DNA of 64,000 nucleotides, taken from NCBI GenBank assembly GCA_021018995.1, contig CM037593.1:41305810-41369809 (forward strand), read 5' to 3'. This DNA comes from Chloranthus sessilifolius (taxonomy: Eukaryota; Streptophyta; Magnoliopsida; Chloranthales; Chloranthaceae). This document shows positions 44,601 through 55,108 of the stretch, piece by piece. The notes beneath the pieces were generated by a model, which did not search any database, was not told the origin of the DNA, and saw nothing but the letters and a program-made list of their open reading frames with translations. Within the stretch, counting starts at the first letter, position 1; every line of letters begins with the position of its first letter. The position numbers and the translations under genes are program-made.

Positions 44601-45050
44601 ATTGGGCATGGGATTGGATGTGAGAAAATTTGGGCATGACCTAAGTAGATGGGGAGAAATGTGGTGTATTTGGATTGGATGGTGATGGAGGGGTGGGCAT
44701 ATGTTGGGTGAAAGTGGAGGGAAAATGGGGCATGGCTTGGGTGGAAGTAGAGGGAAAATGGGGTGAAAATGGGTTGGAGAATGAGGTGGAATTTGAAAGG
44801 TGGATGTGGAAAAATATGGCATATTTGGATTGGATGGGGATGGAGGGGGTATATTGAAAGTGGAAGGAAAATTGGGTGAATTTTGGGTTGAGGTGGAGGG
44901 AAAGATGGGTGCACCGAAAGGTCCCGTGACGTTGAATGGGGTTTGGGTGGGGGAATCAGAAATGAGTATTTCCTCCATATGGAAATGTGATGGGAAAGAT
45001 GGCGGGGATGAATCGGGATCGGCGTAAGCCAGATCAACCACCCAAGACAT
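41641..45050 (-). pseudogene. Tat-1 gag
   Basis: Probable start MSWVVDLAYADPDSSPP at 45050. The Ser/Pro/His-rich N-terminal region (44469-45050, and 43835-44447 in pieces) is followed by the Gag core at 43562-43142 (PPKFKVPTFEKYNGTGNPIAH, FQKSLTGPAIRWFTSLEP, TWKDLTHLFQEQYVYN). The zinc knuckle C-x2-H-x4-H-x4-C lies near 42710-42660 (CSFH, a TAG at the next codon, GHPTNRC). Tyr/Pro-rich C-terminal repeats (PNFTTP units, 41954-42247) and a pre-protease segment (REHTLETQLKRTSAHITIWD, 41866-41648) complete it. Frame changes and stops throughout. Confidence 0.8.
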
Positions 45051-45535
45051 GGTTTAGCGGCGGGTCGAGTATGGATTCCTTGGGTGAGGCCCAAACACTT
45101 TCTTTCTCCTTCCCCTATAGGATGATGGAGGGTAAGGTGATGTCGTGGTTTCAGCACCACAAACTCTCTTTTTTGGATTTTTGATTTTTTGATCAATTTT
45201 TTTTTTAGATGATAAAAATTTGAACTTCCTTACGATGTTTTTCCGGGGCCTTGGAACTCCCTTTTCGGGCGGCCTTCACACACCTAATGCCTCCCACGAC
45301 GGGATCCCGATGCATTTTGAAAGAATCAAAGGAAATCCTTTTATCTATGTAAAAGCAGGGAAATCAGCGCGACGACTCGATCCCTCCGAAGAGTTAATAA
45401 GAGGGCGACCTCTCTTGACCGAAGAGGGCATTTTGAGTGTTGATGGTGTGGGAATTATCGAGGGTATTAAAACCGCTAAGCGGGGGACTCGGGAATTGTG
45501 AAAAGGCCCCAAATCCGGGCTGCTCGGCCAGAAAA

Positions 45536-45700
45536 AGCTAAGTGTATATTTTATATACGCAAGGCTAAAATTATGGAGATTTGGTGTTGCGTATATATTA
45601 TATACGCAAGCAAAAAAATCAAATTATTAGCTTAGTGTATAGTTTATATACGCTATTTCTGGGGGATTTTGGCCTAGCGTATACTTTATATATGCAAGGC
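45536..45700 (-). repeat. Dyad cluster in Tat-1 leader
   Basis: Four dyads at 45536-45565, 45588-45610, 45631-45653 and 45671-45700, with core GCGTATAT(A) and (T)ATATACGC. The second is perfect (GCGTATATA and TATATACGC around one T). A TA-repeat (45705-45722) follows. Confidence 0.88.
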
Positions 45701-46252
45701 TAAAAATTATATATATATATATATTGACAGCAGCAGCAGACCCGAGTTGGGCTATTTTTTTTTGGTTTTTTGGAAGCAATGCTTATGGAGAAACTTTTGT
45801 TGTTCTTTAACGGGTCTCTCCTCACTACGCCTAAAGGATACAAGGTCGATTCGGTTCTGCTAACGCACTCCCTAAGGGTTTAAAGGCTTTTAAAAAGTTC
45901 GGTCACCCACCTGATATACCTCCGGCATGAATGCCTTCTCAAATACTAGATGGGGTAGTTCCTTTTCAGATCATCACCACTAGGGTTGCCGCTCTACCGA
46001 GAACCGAGACAGGTGTATCGTAACCTATTTTTCCACCCCTTTGTAGAATCTACCCAATGCAAAGAATTCAATTAAATCCCCCTCTTGGTTCAGTGTTAGA
46101 GTTTAATTTTTAGGGAGTTTTCTTAAGTTCAAAAATGAGCGGTGAAAATCCTGTGCCGCCTCTACGGGTCGGTGTCCACTGATGGTATATGACAAGGAAT
46201 AAGGAAAATTATAGGGCCAGTCAAGTTACTAGGCAAGAAACATAAAGTGCAT

Positions 46253-46460
46253 CAAGCAGGCCCGGCCAGCCAAACGGCTAAGGCGGTAAATGATAGAATC
46301 ATAGGGGTAAGTATAAAAGTGCTCAAGTAGGCCTGCCAATCGGCTAAGGCGTGTAAATTATGGAATCGTAGGGATAAGTATGAAAATGCTTAAGTAGATT
46401 TGCCAATCAGCTAAGGCATGTAAATGATGGAATCGTAGGGGTAAGTATAAACAATGCGGA
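46253..46460 (-). repeat. Three tandem repeats of about 68 bp in Tat-1 leader
   Basis: Units start near 46253, 46324 and 46390 with caagcaggcc/caagtaggcc/taagtagatt and share cggctaaggc. Homologous to 36676-36880. Confidence 0.85.
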
Positions 46461-46562
46461 ATTGTAGGATTAAGTAAGCAAAAATGGACAAAAAAGTTAG
46501 TAAAAAGAAAAAACATATCCAACAAAGAGGCCAAAACTTCAAGGAGAAGCTCTACAAGTTAT

Positions 46563-46579
46563 CCCCGGCGGAGTCGCCA
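46563..46579 (-). other. Primer-binding site of Tat-1
   Basis: The minus strand reads TGGCGACTCCGCCGGGG, next to the LTR end. Confidence 0.9.
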
Positions 46580-46583
46580 TCTA

Positions 46584-48003
46584 TGTAACCGTGGGCTCTC
46601 ACGAGTCTATCGTGAAAATGCGCACTCTTCTAAAGATGATGGAGTCGCCACCCGGATCTTTTGGTAACCCGGGATACCTCAAAATTGATATATGAGCACC
46701 AAAGTGTAAAAATATGACTTTGATTTACCGGTCTTTGCCAAAGGATCTTAGGTAGGGGCTTCGGTTATCGAACGGGAAGGTGTTAGGCACCCGATCAACC
46801 CGCTTGTAAGCAGTCTCTACTTATGGCCAAAGTATATAAAAAGGGAAAATGAACGGCACTCCTCCTTACCCGAAGGCACTAAGATCCAATTTTAGCCCCC
46901 TACAATCACTGAAATTTCAGCAGCATAATGACTCAAATTCTAGGATAGAAGGAAAGCAAAGAAGGTAGAGGAATAGAGTGGGGAGTTGGAACTCTCGGGC
47001 CCTTGTAGCACCTTTGTGGACCTTCGCATGAGGGTACTTCCGGTGAGCTTTCGATAGCAAATGGGTTGAGGAAATAGTCTTGGCTTCTAAGGTTTGAAGG
47101 CTAGAAGGTAGGGGAGGTAGACTAGGACCTAGTTCTTACTAAAGCTAGGAGAATAATGAGGAAAAATAAGGTTTAAAGGGTGAACTAAGATTCTAGAATT
47201 TTTGGAATTTTAATGCTAAAATGGGAGAGAGAAATCTCTAAAGGTTTCTTACCTTTGGAATTTTTTTCAAGCCCTTAATCAAGGGTGGGGGGGGGGGGGG
47301 TGGCCCTCTATTTATAGAGTGGGAGTGGATTAGAGGGATGCTTAAAGGCTAATGGGTTTAACAATTAGGTAATCTCTAATCTAAGGTTTTTGGGTTTTTT
47401 ACGGGTTTGGATAGGTGGGAACTAAAGTTTAATGGTAGATGATATGGTAGTCTTCTAAATGGAAAAAGGGTTAAAAAGAAGGCTAGTGGGGGTGTAACAG
47501 TCTTAACAAAACCCACCCCAAACTTTAGGGTGGTCAACAAGTCAAACCCCAAATTCGAAATTTGGGCATTTTCCCAAAAACACTGTTCCTAAGCCTAGCG
47601 TATATAAAGTATACGCAAGGCATAGGAATAGTACTTCTCAGGAAAAATGAGAAGTTCAGAGCTTGCAGCTGGGGCCTAGGCAAAAATGTATCTTCCGTAT
47701 ATTTTATATCCGCAAGGCCAAAATTCCTACAATTTAGCCTTGAGTATATAAAATAGATGCAATGCCCAATTTTGGGCTAAACCAAAGCAGGTCATGCTAT
47801 ATTGGGCCTGAGGCTAATCCGCTAAGGGTCCAATGGGGTTAAGGTTGATTCCTAAGGGCTTGGGAGTTTCTAAGGGTCCGGGAAGGGTTCTTAAAGGTTC
47901 GAATTCATCTCTAAGGGTTCGGGAATGCTCTTGGAAGCTTGAAGGGTACGCCTTTCTCAAAGTATAAGTTAATCGGGCCTTGGGCCGAATTTGGGAGTCT
48001 ACA
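46584..48003 (-). mobile_element. 5' LTR of Tat-1
   Basis: 1420 bp, tgtaacc...gggagtctaca. The TATA box is at 47309-47316 (minus strand). A G-run at 47286-47300 lies beside the point homologous to where Ath-E entered the 3' LTR. It abuts the Ath-D RT at 48004. Confidence 0.9.
47582..47766 (-). repeat. Dyad cluster in Tat-1 5' LTR U3
   Basis: Dyads at 47591-47621, 47691-47718 and 47736-47766. The first has outer arms ACTGTTCCTA (47582-47591) and TAGGAATAGT (47623-47632), pairing at nine of ten positions. Confidence 0.87.
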
Positions 48004-48264
48004 ACCAGCATCAAGAAGTTTCACAATTTCTTTCTGTATTACTTCCCTCATATTAGGATTCAACTGACTTTGGCTTTCTTGAGAAGTCTTGGCATTGTCC
48101 TCCAAGTGAATCTGATGCATACATATTAAAGGATCAAGCCCTTTAAGGTCAGCAACAGTCCATCTGATGGCTCGCTTAGGCTTTGTAAGAATGGCCAACA
48201 ACTTGCTCTCCTTATCTGTAGTGAGAATAGAAGATAATGACTGGGAGACTTTTGTTAGGCCCAA
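48004..48264 (-). pseudogene. Ath-D reverse transcriptase, N-terminal fragment
   Basis: A minus-strand frame ends with CMHQIHLEDNAKTSQESQSQ, then LNPNMREVIQKEIVKLLDAG, the conserved start of Athila RT. It stops exactly where the Tat-1 LTR begins, so the gene was split by insertion and not by decay. Confidence 0.85.
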
Positions 48265-49200
48265 GAAAAGCGTACTTCAGGTTGTTGGGAAGTGGTTTCA
48301 AGTCTAAGGATGGTGCTTTTTCAATAGAAGGTAGCAACGACTCGTTGGAAGTGGTGGGTAAGGGCTCCACCAGTGGCTTCCAAGTCCTTGGCTAAGTCAA
48401 GAGAAGAGACATTTAGAAAATATGCTGCCTCCTCTGAATGTAGCTTCGTCTCTCCTAAATCCATGTACCACAATGATGTTGTTTCAAGTGCATCCTTAGA
48501 CAAAACTAGAGGCAGTGCTTCTTCAACTAATTATTCGACATCATCCATATAGAAGCATTCCTCTTCATCAATTGAAGCCATTTGGTTGGCTACAGAAAAG
48601 ACATTTAACTGAATTTGCATGTCCCCGAAAGATACTTTCATCACACTAGTTTTGCAATTTATGCAAACATTAGCTATGACCAAAAATGGTCTACCGAGTA
48701 TGATGGGAATTTGTAATGGGGACTTCGAAATAGGTTCCATGTCTAATACCAAGAAATCGACGGGAAATCCAACTTGCCAACCCCGACCATTACATCTTCT
48801 ACAATTTCAATCAGTCTTCCTTTAGATCTATCAGCTAACTGAAGAGTTACCAATGTAGGTCTCAATTTGCCTAGTCTCAGCTTTTCATACACAGAGTATG
48901 GCAATAGATTTATGTTGGCTCCCAGATCCAAAAGTGCCTTATTAATGGCGTGGTCACCAATAATGCATGGAGTGGTGGGCACTCCAGGATCTTTAAGCTT
49001 AGGTGGAGTTGTGGCTTGTAAGAGTGAGCTCACTTGCTCCATCAAGAAGACATTTTGCGATAAACTGTTCCACTGCTTTTGTTTTTGGGTGCACATCTCT
49101 TTCAGAAAACACACATAAGCTGGGACCTATTTTACTGCCTCCAAGAGGGCAAAGTTATCTTCACTTGCTTGAAGATTTTTGTGAGTTCTTCTAATTTTTT
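48265..49200 (-). pseudogene. Ath-D protease region
   Basis: The minus-strand frame at 49114-48743 carries KALLDLGANINLLPYSVYEK (D-x-G-A protease motif), then EIVEDVMVGVGK. After a frame change at about 48745 it continues with IPIILGRPFLVIANVCINCK (48700-48640). 48503-48321 is the linker toward RT. Active-site Asp intact. Confidence 0.85.
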
Positions 49201-50726
49201 GAGGTTTTTATCAAAGGGGGACAGTGTACCGAAAGCATTTGGAAAGGGTAACTTCGGTACATAAGGTACTTCTATTACAGAGATAGGCACACTGTCATTA
49301 TTATTTTTATTATTTTCATTTCCTAATTTTTTTGGTTTTCTGGTGGGGTGACTTCCTCTATGGTTTCAGGCTCTTTCTCCTCGGTCTTAGGGACAACTAA
49401 TGTAGGCATCTCTACCTTATTGTCAACAACCTTACCACCTCTTAAAGTTTGAACAATTTTGAGATGTTCTGCGGAAATTGATGTTATTCCCACCGGGACT
49501 TGTCCTCCCGAGTAACTCACAGATCTTGAACGTAGTTACGCTCTTGCTCTATCAATTGCGCAGCTAGTTGCCCAACTTGGGTTTCCAGCTTCGTAATTGA
49601 TTGTTTGTGCAAATTTAAAACTCCAAACAGTTGAGGGAGCTGAGATAAATCCTGTGAATGCTGATGAGACTATTGCTGAAAATCTCCAAGGATTTGCACA
49701 ATAGTAGTGTCAGTTCTGCCACTCTGAGGCATAAATTGTTGTTCAATGGGCTGATATGGTTTCACAAGTGGCACATATGGCTGTCGCAAATTTTGATTCA
49801 GGGGAAATCATGGCTGCACAACAGATAGTCCTTGTTGTGCAACACTTGTAGAGCCATAATTAAAACTAGGCCGATCTCTCCACTGCAGGGTGTATAAGTT
49901 CCTGTAATTTATTCTTTGGAACGCAAGTATTTGTTCATTTTCTACCATGTCTGGGTATAATGGAGCAGCTAGGCATTCGGTAATAGCATGGGTTAAGCTC
50001 TGGTAAATTGCAGAGGTTACTATGGGTCTATCTGGGGTGTTAGGCTTAGAAGTCATTACTGATGCATGTTTCTGTGTCAAGACTTCCACCTTGGCACTGA
50101 TGTCAGTCTCCTTCTTTACTTTATCATTGCTGATATCGTAAAGACCACCCCTAGCAAGAGGGGGGTATGGCAAATCACATCAGGATCAGACTTTAGCAGA
50201 GCATGTTTCTGCTTAGAATTGTTGACCAGTTTCTCAAACAAATTCTAGAACTGTTGTTCATTCTGGACCATGAAGACCCCTCCACACATAGCATCAACCA
50301 TATGCTGGTTACCCTTAGTCAAGCCTTGATAGAAACTCTAGGCTATAGACCAATTCGGCACTTCGTGATGAGGACATTTTTGCAATAAATCCTTCATGTG
50401 TGCCCAACTCTCATGGAACAATTCTTCAGGCAATTGTCGGAAGCTTTGAATTGCCTGGCGAATTTGGTTGGTTTTACCAATTGGGAAATACTCGTCCAAA
50501 AATTTGGCCTATAGTCTTTCCCAAGAAGTAATACTACCAGCGGGCAAAGAAAGAAGCCATGCTTTCGCTCGGTCTTTGAGAGAGATGGTGAACAACCGTA
50601 ATTTAACGGCCTCGGTCCTAAAATTTTCAATATGGTGCAGAGTTCTATGAAATCCCTAAGGTGTTGATAGGGATCTTCGCGATCAAGCCCATGAAAAGTA
50701 GAAAGGGCTTGTAGCATGTTAAGCAT
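49201..50726 (-). pseudogene. Ath-D gag
   Basis: The Gag core begins STFHGLDREDPYQHLRDFIE (50700-50640). Frame changes occur near 50560 and 50390. The middle part (50173-49808) ends with the aromatic NYRNLYTLQWRDRPSFNYG block typical of Athila Gag. The C-terminal part (49520-49323) is Glu/Pro-rich. No zinc knuckle was clearly found. Confidence 0.75.
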
Positions 50727-51422
50727 GATCTTGAAATTTTAACCAGTCACAACCTCTAGCAAGGTAATGCAGGAGGGCACAGTCAATGTGACTGGGGTGT
50801 AATGCTCCTGAATAGGGTTGTCTTTAGCCATTGCTAGAAGTTCTCTTTTGAAAGATCGACTAGAAGCTAAGTCCCGCAAGAGAGTTCTCTCGATTTCTGG
50901 ATCACACTCAAGAAGATTTGAATTTTGTGATTAAGTATGATGCATACACCAAAAATATCTCTTTTTTTTTTTTTACTTTTAATTTTATTTTAGAATAACA
51001 GGCAGAGAGAAAAAAATCTGGGCCTCTAGCTTCCTTTGTCAGAAGAAATTTTGAAACTTTGATCTGTTGCGCCGGTCTTAAACCTGTAAAAAGAATAATA
51101 AGTGAGAAAATAAAATTAAAATAAACAAAAGAAAATAGAAAGACAAATATTTTCTCAATTTCTAGATCACACTCAAGAATATTTGAATTTTGTGATCGAG
51201 TATGATCCATACACTAAAAATATCTCTTTTTTTTTTGGATTTTTATTTTAGAATAATAAGCAGAGAGAAAAAAATATGGGCCTCTAGCTTCCTCTGTCAG
51301 AAGAAATTTTGAAACTTTGATCTGTTGCGTCGGTCTTACTGTAAAAAGAATAAGAAGTGAGAAAAGAAAATAAAAATTAAAAAAAAAATAGAAAGACAAA
51401 TATTAGCTTTCAAATACTGCTT
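50727..51422 (-). other. Ath-D leader
   Basis: Non-coding, A/T-rich, with a tandem duplication of about 262 bp (50891-51152 and 51153-51404), each copy starting ctcgatttctggatcac/ctcaatttctagatcac. Confidence 0.75.
50891..51404 (-). repeat. Tandem duplication of 262 bp in Ath-D leader
   Basis: Two copies are nearly identical over shared landmarks (aaaaatatctcttttttttt, gggcctctagcttcc, gaaactttgatctgttgcg). Confidence 0.88.
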
Positions 51423-51439
51423 CCCTGACAGCGGCGCTA
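51423..51439 (-). other. Primer-binding site of Ath-D
   Basis: The minus strand reads TAGCGCCGCTGTCAGGG, a slightly mutated Athila site. Confidence 0.8.
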
Positions 51440-51445
51440 AAATCT

Positions 51446-52717
51446 TGATAGTTATTAAACTATTCTCAGTCTTAACCTATTGCAAGCACACAATGGAGAT
51501 TGCAACATGAGTATAGGATCTATCCCATGAGGAAGACTTTGACCTGAAGAGCTTTCTATTTTCCTTTAAAGAATAAAGAATGGTTTGTTTAAACTAAATT
51601 GCAAAAAATAAATCTTATTCTATGAATTGTAAAACCGTTACACTAACTCTCAAGTTTTCAAATTTTAGGCATCAACTAAAACTTGAATTACTCTTGAAAT
51701 CCTAAGTGCATAAAATAAAATTATAGGAAAATTAAATTTGCAAGAAAAGTAAAACTAATCCTCGCCCTTTTGGATTCTAGTCATCAATTAGTTTCCTTCA
51801 GTCATCAGATATTTATATGCAAGAAAAGTAAATTGCTAAAAGTGAATTGCAAGAAATAAAACTAAATCCTCAATTCCTTAATCTTAGTTTTCAATTAAAA
51901 TTAAAAACTTTTGGATGTTTACAAAGCTGGAAAAATATTGAAATTAAACGACAGAAAATAAAATCTATTCTAAGGTTGATCTTCCAGCTTCCCAATCTCA
52001 GTTGTCAATTGTGATCGAGAGACCTTAGATAAATTATTTTGGGTGTTAAACCCTCTTATTTATAGGTACATAAGGGGTCAGTTGCATTGATTAAATTCTA
52101 AATAAAACAAACTACCTAAACAAAACTTTCTAGAATTAGACCTCCTAGTTACAATCCTCCTCGCTTTGACTACTAGATGCGTATAGGACTTCTTCTCCTA
52201 ATTTCCAGCAGCAAGAATTCTCACCAAGTTTCTCAAATTTGGGGAGTGTGTAGTTTCCTCTTTTATAATTCTATATTCTGTGCATGGCAGTGCAACTCTC
52301 ATGTGACCTCAGCAGTTTGCATAGCTTTATAATACAAAATTGAAAATATGATTTTGTATCCTTCTGTTGATTCGGTACAATTTATGCTTGATCACTTGTG
52401 TTCCACTATGCTCTCTTTAGTCTACTCTTCAGAAGAATCGTAAATTATGATTCCATCTTTCCTTCTCTGTTTTGAGTCTCAATTTCACTTCGACGGACTC
52501 CTAAGCTTCACGATAGCTTGAGAATTGTGGTTTCAGCTATGATTCTTTTGCAATATGCTTTCTTACTGCTTTCTGAGTCACTTTGGCACAGATTAACACT
52601 TTGTTCTTTATTTGCTTATTGTTCTAAATATCTGCACACCAACACATCATTAGTAGCAACTGTAGTCTAACAACACTAAGTTAAGGGTGTCAAATTGGTA
52701 AATTATGTGACTGATCA
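51446..52717 (-). mobile_element. 5' LTR of Ath-D
   Basis: 1272 bp. On the minus strand it starts TGATCAGTCACATAA, with the TATA box TATAAATA at 52057-52064. Related to but distinct from the Ath-E LTR. Sequence right of 52717 belongs to Tat-F. Confidence 0.88.
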
Positions 52718-53082
52718 GCTACCCATGAGGAAAGGGGTTAAGCCCTCACCTGCAAGGCAGGTGAGACCCTGTCAAAGAAAGAGGAGGGTAGCAGATCAAA
52801 TTAAGGTTAGGATACAATCCTACCGAAGAACAGATCCAAGAAGCCAAGGAAAAGGCTCAAACCATTGCACAGCCAAGGCCAGGAGGATAAACCTGGAGGA
52901 AGATGAACCCCAACCGTGACCACACATCCAAAGCGCATTTGTGAGTGCAGGGGTCATCAAGATTGACCAGAATGGGGCAACTCTTCTGACCCCACATAAA
53001 AAAGTTGTCGTCCATGAAACCAACCCCGAATCATTCCCCCAGGCCTCCTTATCACTCTTTGAGGAGGAGATATCCCTGCTGA
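52718..53082 (+). pseudogene. Tat-F: fragment of a third Tat element (G-patch region)
   Basis: The + strand encodes RKGLSPHLQGR, then a stop, DPVKERGG, then LRLGYNPTEEQIQEAKEKAQ, matching the G-patch and following segment of Tat-1 and Tat-2. The segment VIKIDQNGATLLTPHKKVVV and FEEE follow in another frame. It is the oldest layer seen in this window: Ath-D cuts it on the left and Tek-C on the right. Stops again fit C-to-T change. Confidence 0.82.
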
Positions 53083-54184
53083 TGTGACACCCCATAAATC
53101 CACGTGGGCCACTTGACCTTGAGACCTTGTAGGAAACCCGAACCGTCTTGGGGATCCATAGAGTCCGAGTTGATTAAAGTTCTTTTGAGCCGAGGCCACT
53201 AGACCACGACAGTAAACCCAATCAAGCACCACCAATTGGAGCCACAAGTGAGTGTGCCATTAAGATCCATTTGAGCCCAGACCCGCAGACCATTTAGAAC
53301 CAGAACCCAGCTTGGGTCCATTAAGAACTTGAAACCCTGTTTGGACCACTTGAAGGCATAGTGCTAGTGGGCTGGTCAATTATGACCCATTAGAGATCAT
53401 GTACAGCCAAGACCCATTTAGGAAAAAAAGAGTTAAGACCCGTTTGGAAACCAGGTTCTTAAGCCCAATTGATGGGAACCCCTTGGATGACTTTTGAACA
53501 TTTGTGTGGTGTATAGGAGTTATACATCAAATCCCAGACTCCCTTATAACCTATTCACATAACGTGCAAATCATTTTGCATTGTTGGAGAAGTCTGATGC
53601 ATGAGAAGGAGAAACCAAGGGAGAGTCGTTGCCTTCTCCTTGCTTGGGTTGTTGCTGAAAAATAGAACCAAACCCTTAGATTGCATTTGATCCTCTCCCT
53701 CTCAAAGATAAAACTCTATTTCCTTCTTTGGGAACCGTACGCCTTATGGCTCGTTCGATTGAGACGAGTGTATCGAGCGGACAGTCGAATCAGCACTTCG
53801 ACGGCGTTAATTCGACGTCGGCACTACGTGTGTAAATTGCATGCGAGGAAACTAACAAGAGGTAACCCACACCAAGCATGCATTAAGTTTTAGAAAATAA
53901 TTTTATTTCTAAAGAATGATCGTCAAATCCGCATGCACAGATTTCATCGATCGAATGCGTGAAAATCACGAAGGCCGATGCGTTTTGGGTTCGATGGATG
54001 AAACCTCTGTATGTGATACAAATTGGGGGAAATTAGCATATGTTAAATCTAGTAAATTGTGAGCATGCAATGTGGGAATTGAAGTGTCTAAAAGGATATA
54101 GTAGGAAGGAAAACTTGCAAATGCGGGATGACTAAAGTAGGTCATGTATGGTGTGTCATTAGACCTTCTTGAGAAGCCCTAGGA

Positions 54185-54625
54185 GCTATCTCGAGCAAAG
54201 GCATCGAAAGGTTAACGGTTACAGTCTACTGGTGTATGCTCGAGCGTGACTTAGAGCCGCTCAAGTGTAAGACCACCTCATGCCTACACTCGAGTGAGAA
54301 ATCTAGGCCAATTTGGCTTGGGGTCAAAACCACTCGAGCGTGTATTGAAGAGTTGAACTGAGATAACGCTCAATGGTGTTGAGAACCGCTCGAGCGGGTT
54401 TTGCAAGCCAAAAATTTCGGGTCAAAATCTCTAGAGCATGAAGTGAGGGTTTATACTGGGATTATGCTCATGCATGTGTAAGCCACTCGAGCAGAAAGAC
54501 GTCTGAAGCCTACACTCGAGCATGAATTATAGGCCTATTTCGTTTGGATCAAAACTGCTCGAGCGTACCTGGCAGGTGCCATAGGGAACCACTCCAGCGT
54601 GATCGAGCCATGCTCGAGCGTGAAT
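54185..54625 (+). repeat. CTCGAGC motif cluster in Tek-C LTR
   Basis: About eight exact CTCGAGC plus several one-off variants (ctcaagtg, ctccagcg, ctctagag) within 440 bp. Spacing is irregular at about 20-50 bp. CTCGAG is itself palindromic. Similar motifs recur at 61632-61685 upstream of the accessory gene. Confidence 0.75.
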
Positions 54626-55108
54626 GACTATTTTGCAGTTCATCGGACTTTTGCACTTGGGACTTGACTTGTAAGCTTGAGTGATATGCATGGGGATATG
54701 TAATGAGTAATCATGTCTGAGAAAACTGTCTGACCTAATGATTTAGGGGAAAAGAACAGGAAAAGTGTCTGGAAATGAGCGTGTAGGGACAAGTGTGTTT
54801 GACCCAACTTAAGGTAGGGAAAATACCTTTGCCACTTATATGTTGAATTCGGAGTCATGATTACACTACAGACAGTAAATCAATAATATTTCTATAATAA
54901 ATGGATTTTTACCTATATACCTACCTTTACACTTGTGCTTAAAATTTTGCACGTTACAATTTGATTTACGCATATATCATATACATGATTCATAAATTGG
55001 CATTTTGATATTGCATTGTCCTGTCCGCATATGGGACTATTCTTGTAGCCCACTTGGTCCAGGTGTATTTGATATGTATCCGTGCTATGCATGCTCATGT
55101 GCAATGAA

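Larger units (their letters stand above)
45051..46562 (-). other. Tat-1 leader (5' untranslated region)
   Basis: Collinear with the Tat-2 leader: dyads (45536-45700), conserved aacgggtctctcctca..ggatacaaggtcg block (45810-45850) and three tandem repeats (46253-46460). No gene is recognised. Confidence 0.75.
1519..48003 (-). mobile_element. Tat-1: Tat-lineage Ty3/gypsy element, split by Tat-2
   Basis: In minus-strand order: 5' LTR (46584-48003), primer-binding site, leader, gag, protease, G-patch, RT, RNase H, second (archaeal-type) RNase H, [Tat-2 insertion 5943-38470], integrase, 3' non-coding region, polypurine tract and the remaining half of the 3' LTR (1519-2213). The second RNase H and the primer site place it in the Tat lineage. 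Without Tat-2 the recovered part is about 14 kb. It lies inside Ath-D at 48003/48004. Its own target duplication cannot be checked because its left end is outside the window. Confidence 0.85.
48004..52717 (-). mobile_element. Ath-D: 5' half of an Athila-like element
   Basis: Minus-strand order: 5' LTR 51446-52717, primer site, leader, gag, protease and the start of RT, cut at 48003/48004 by Tat-1. The rest of pol and the 3' LTR should lie left of Tat-1, outside the window. It is inserted in Tat-F on its right side. Confidence 0.87.

Noticed and set aside
44675-45027. Gly/Val/Glu-rich + strand frames
   Set aside because: Shadow of the Pro/His-rich Tat-1 gag N-terminus.
1792-47766. Repeated 21-nt palindromes as a CRISPR-like array
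   Set aside because: They are scattered in LTRs and leaders of plant retrotransposons, with no spacers of regular length and no cas genes.
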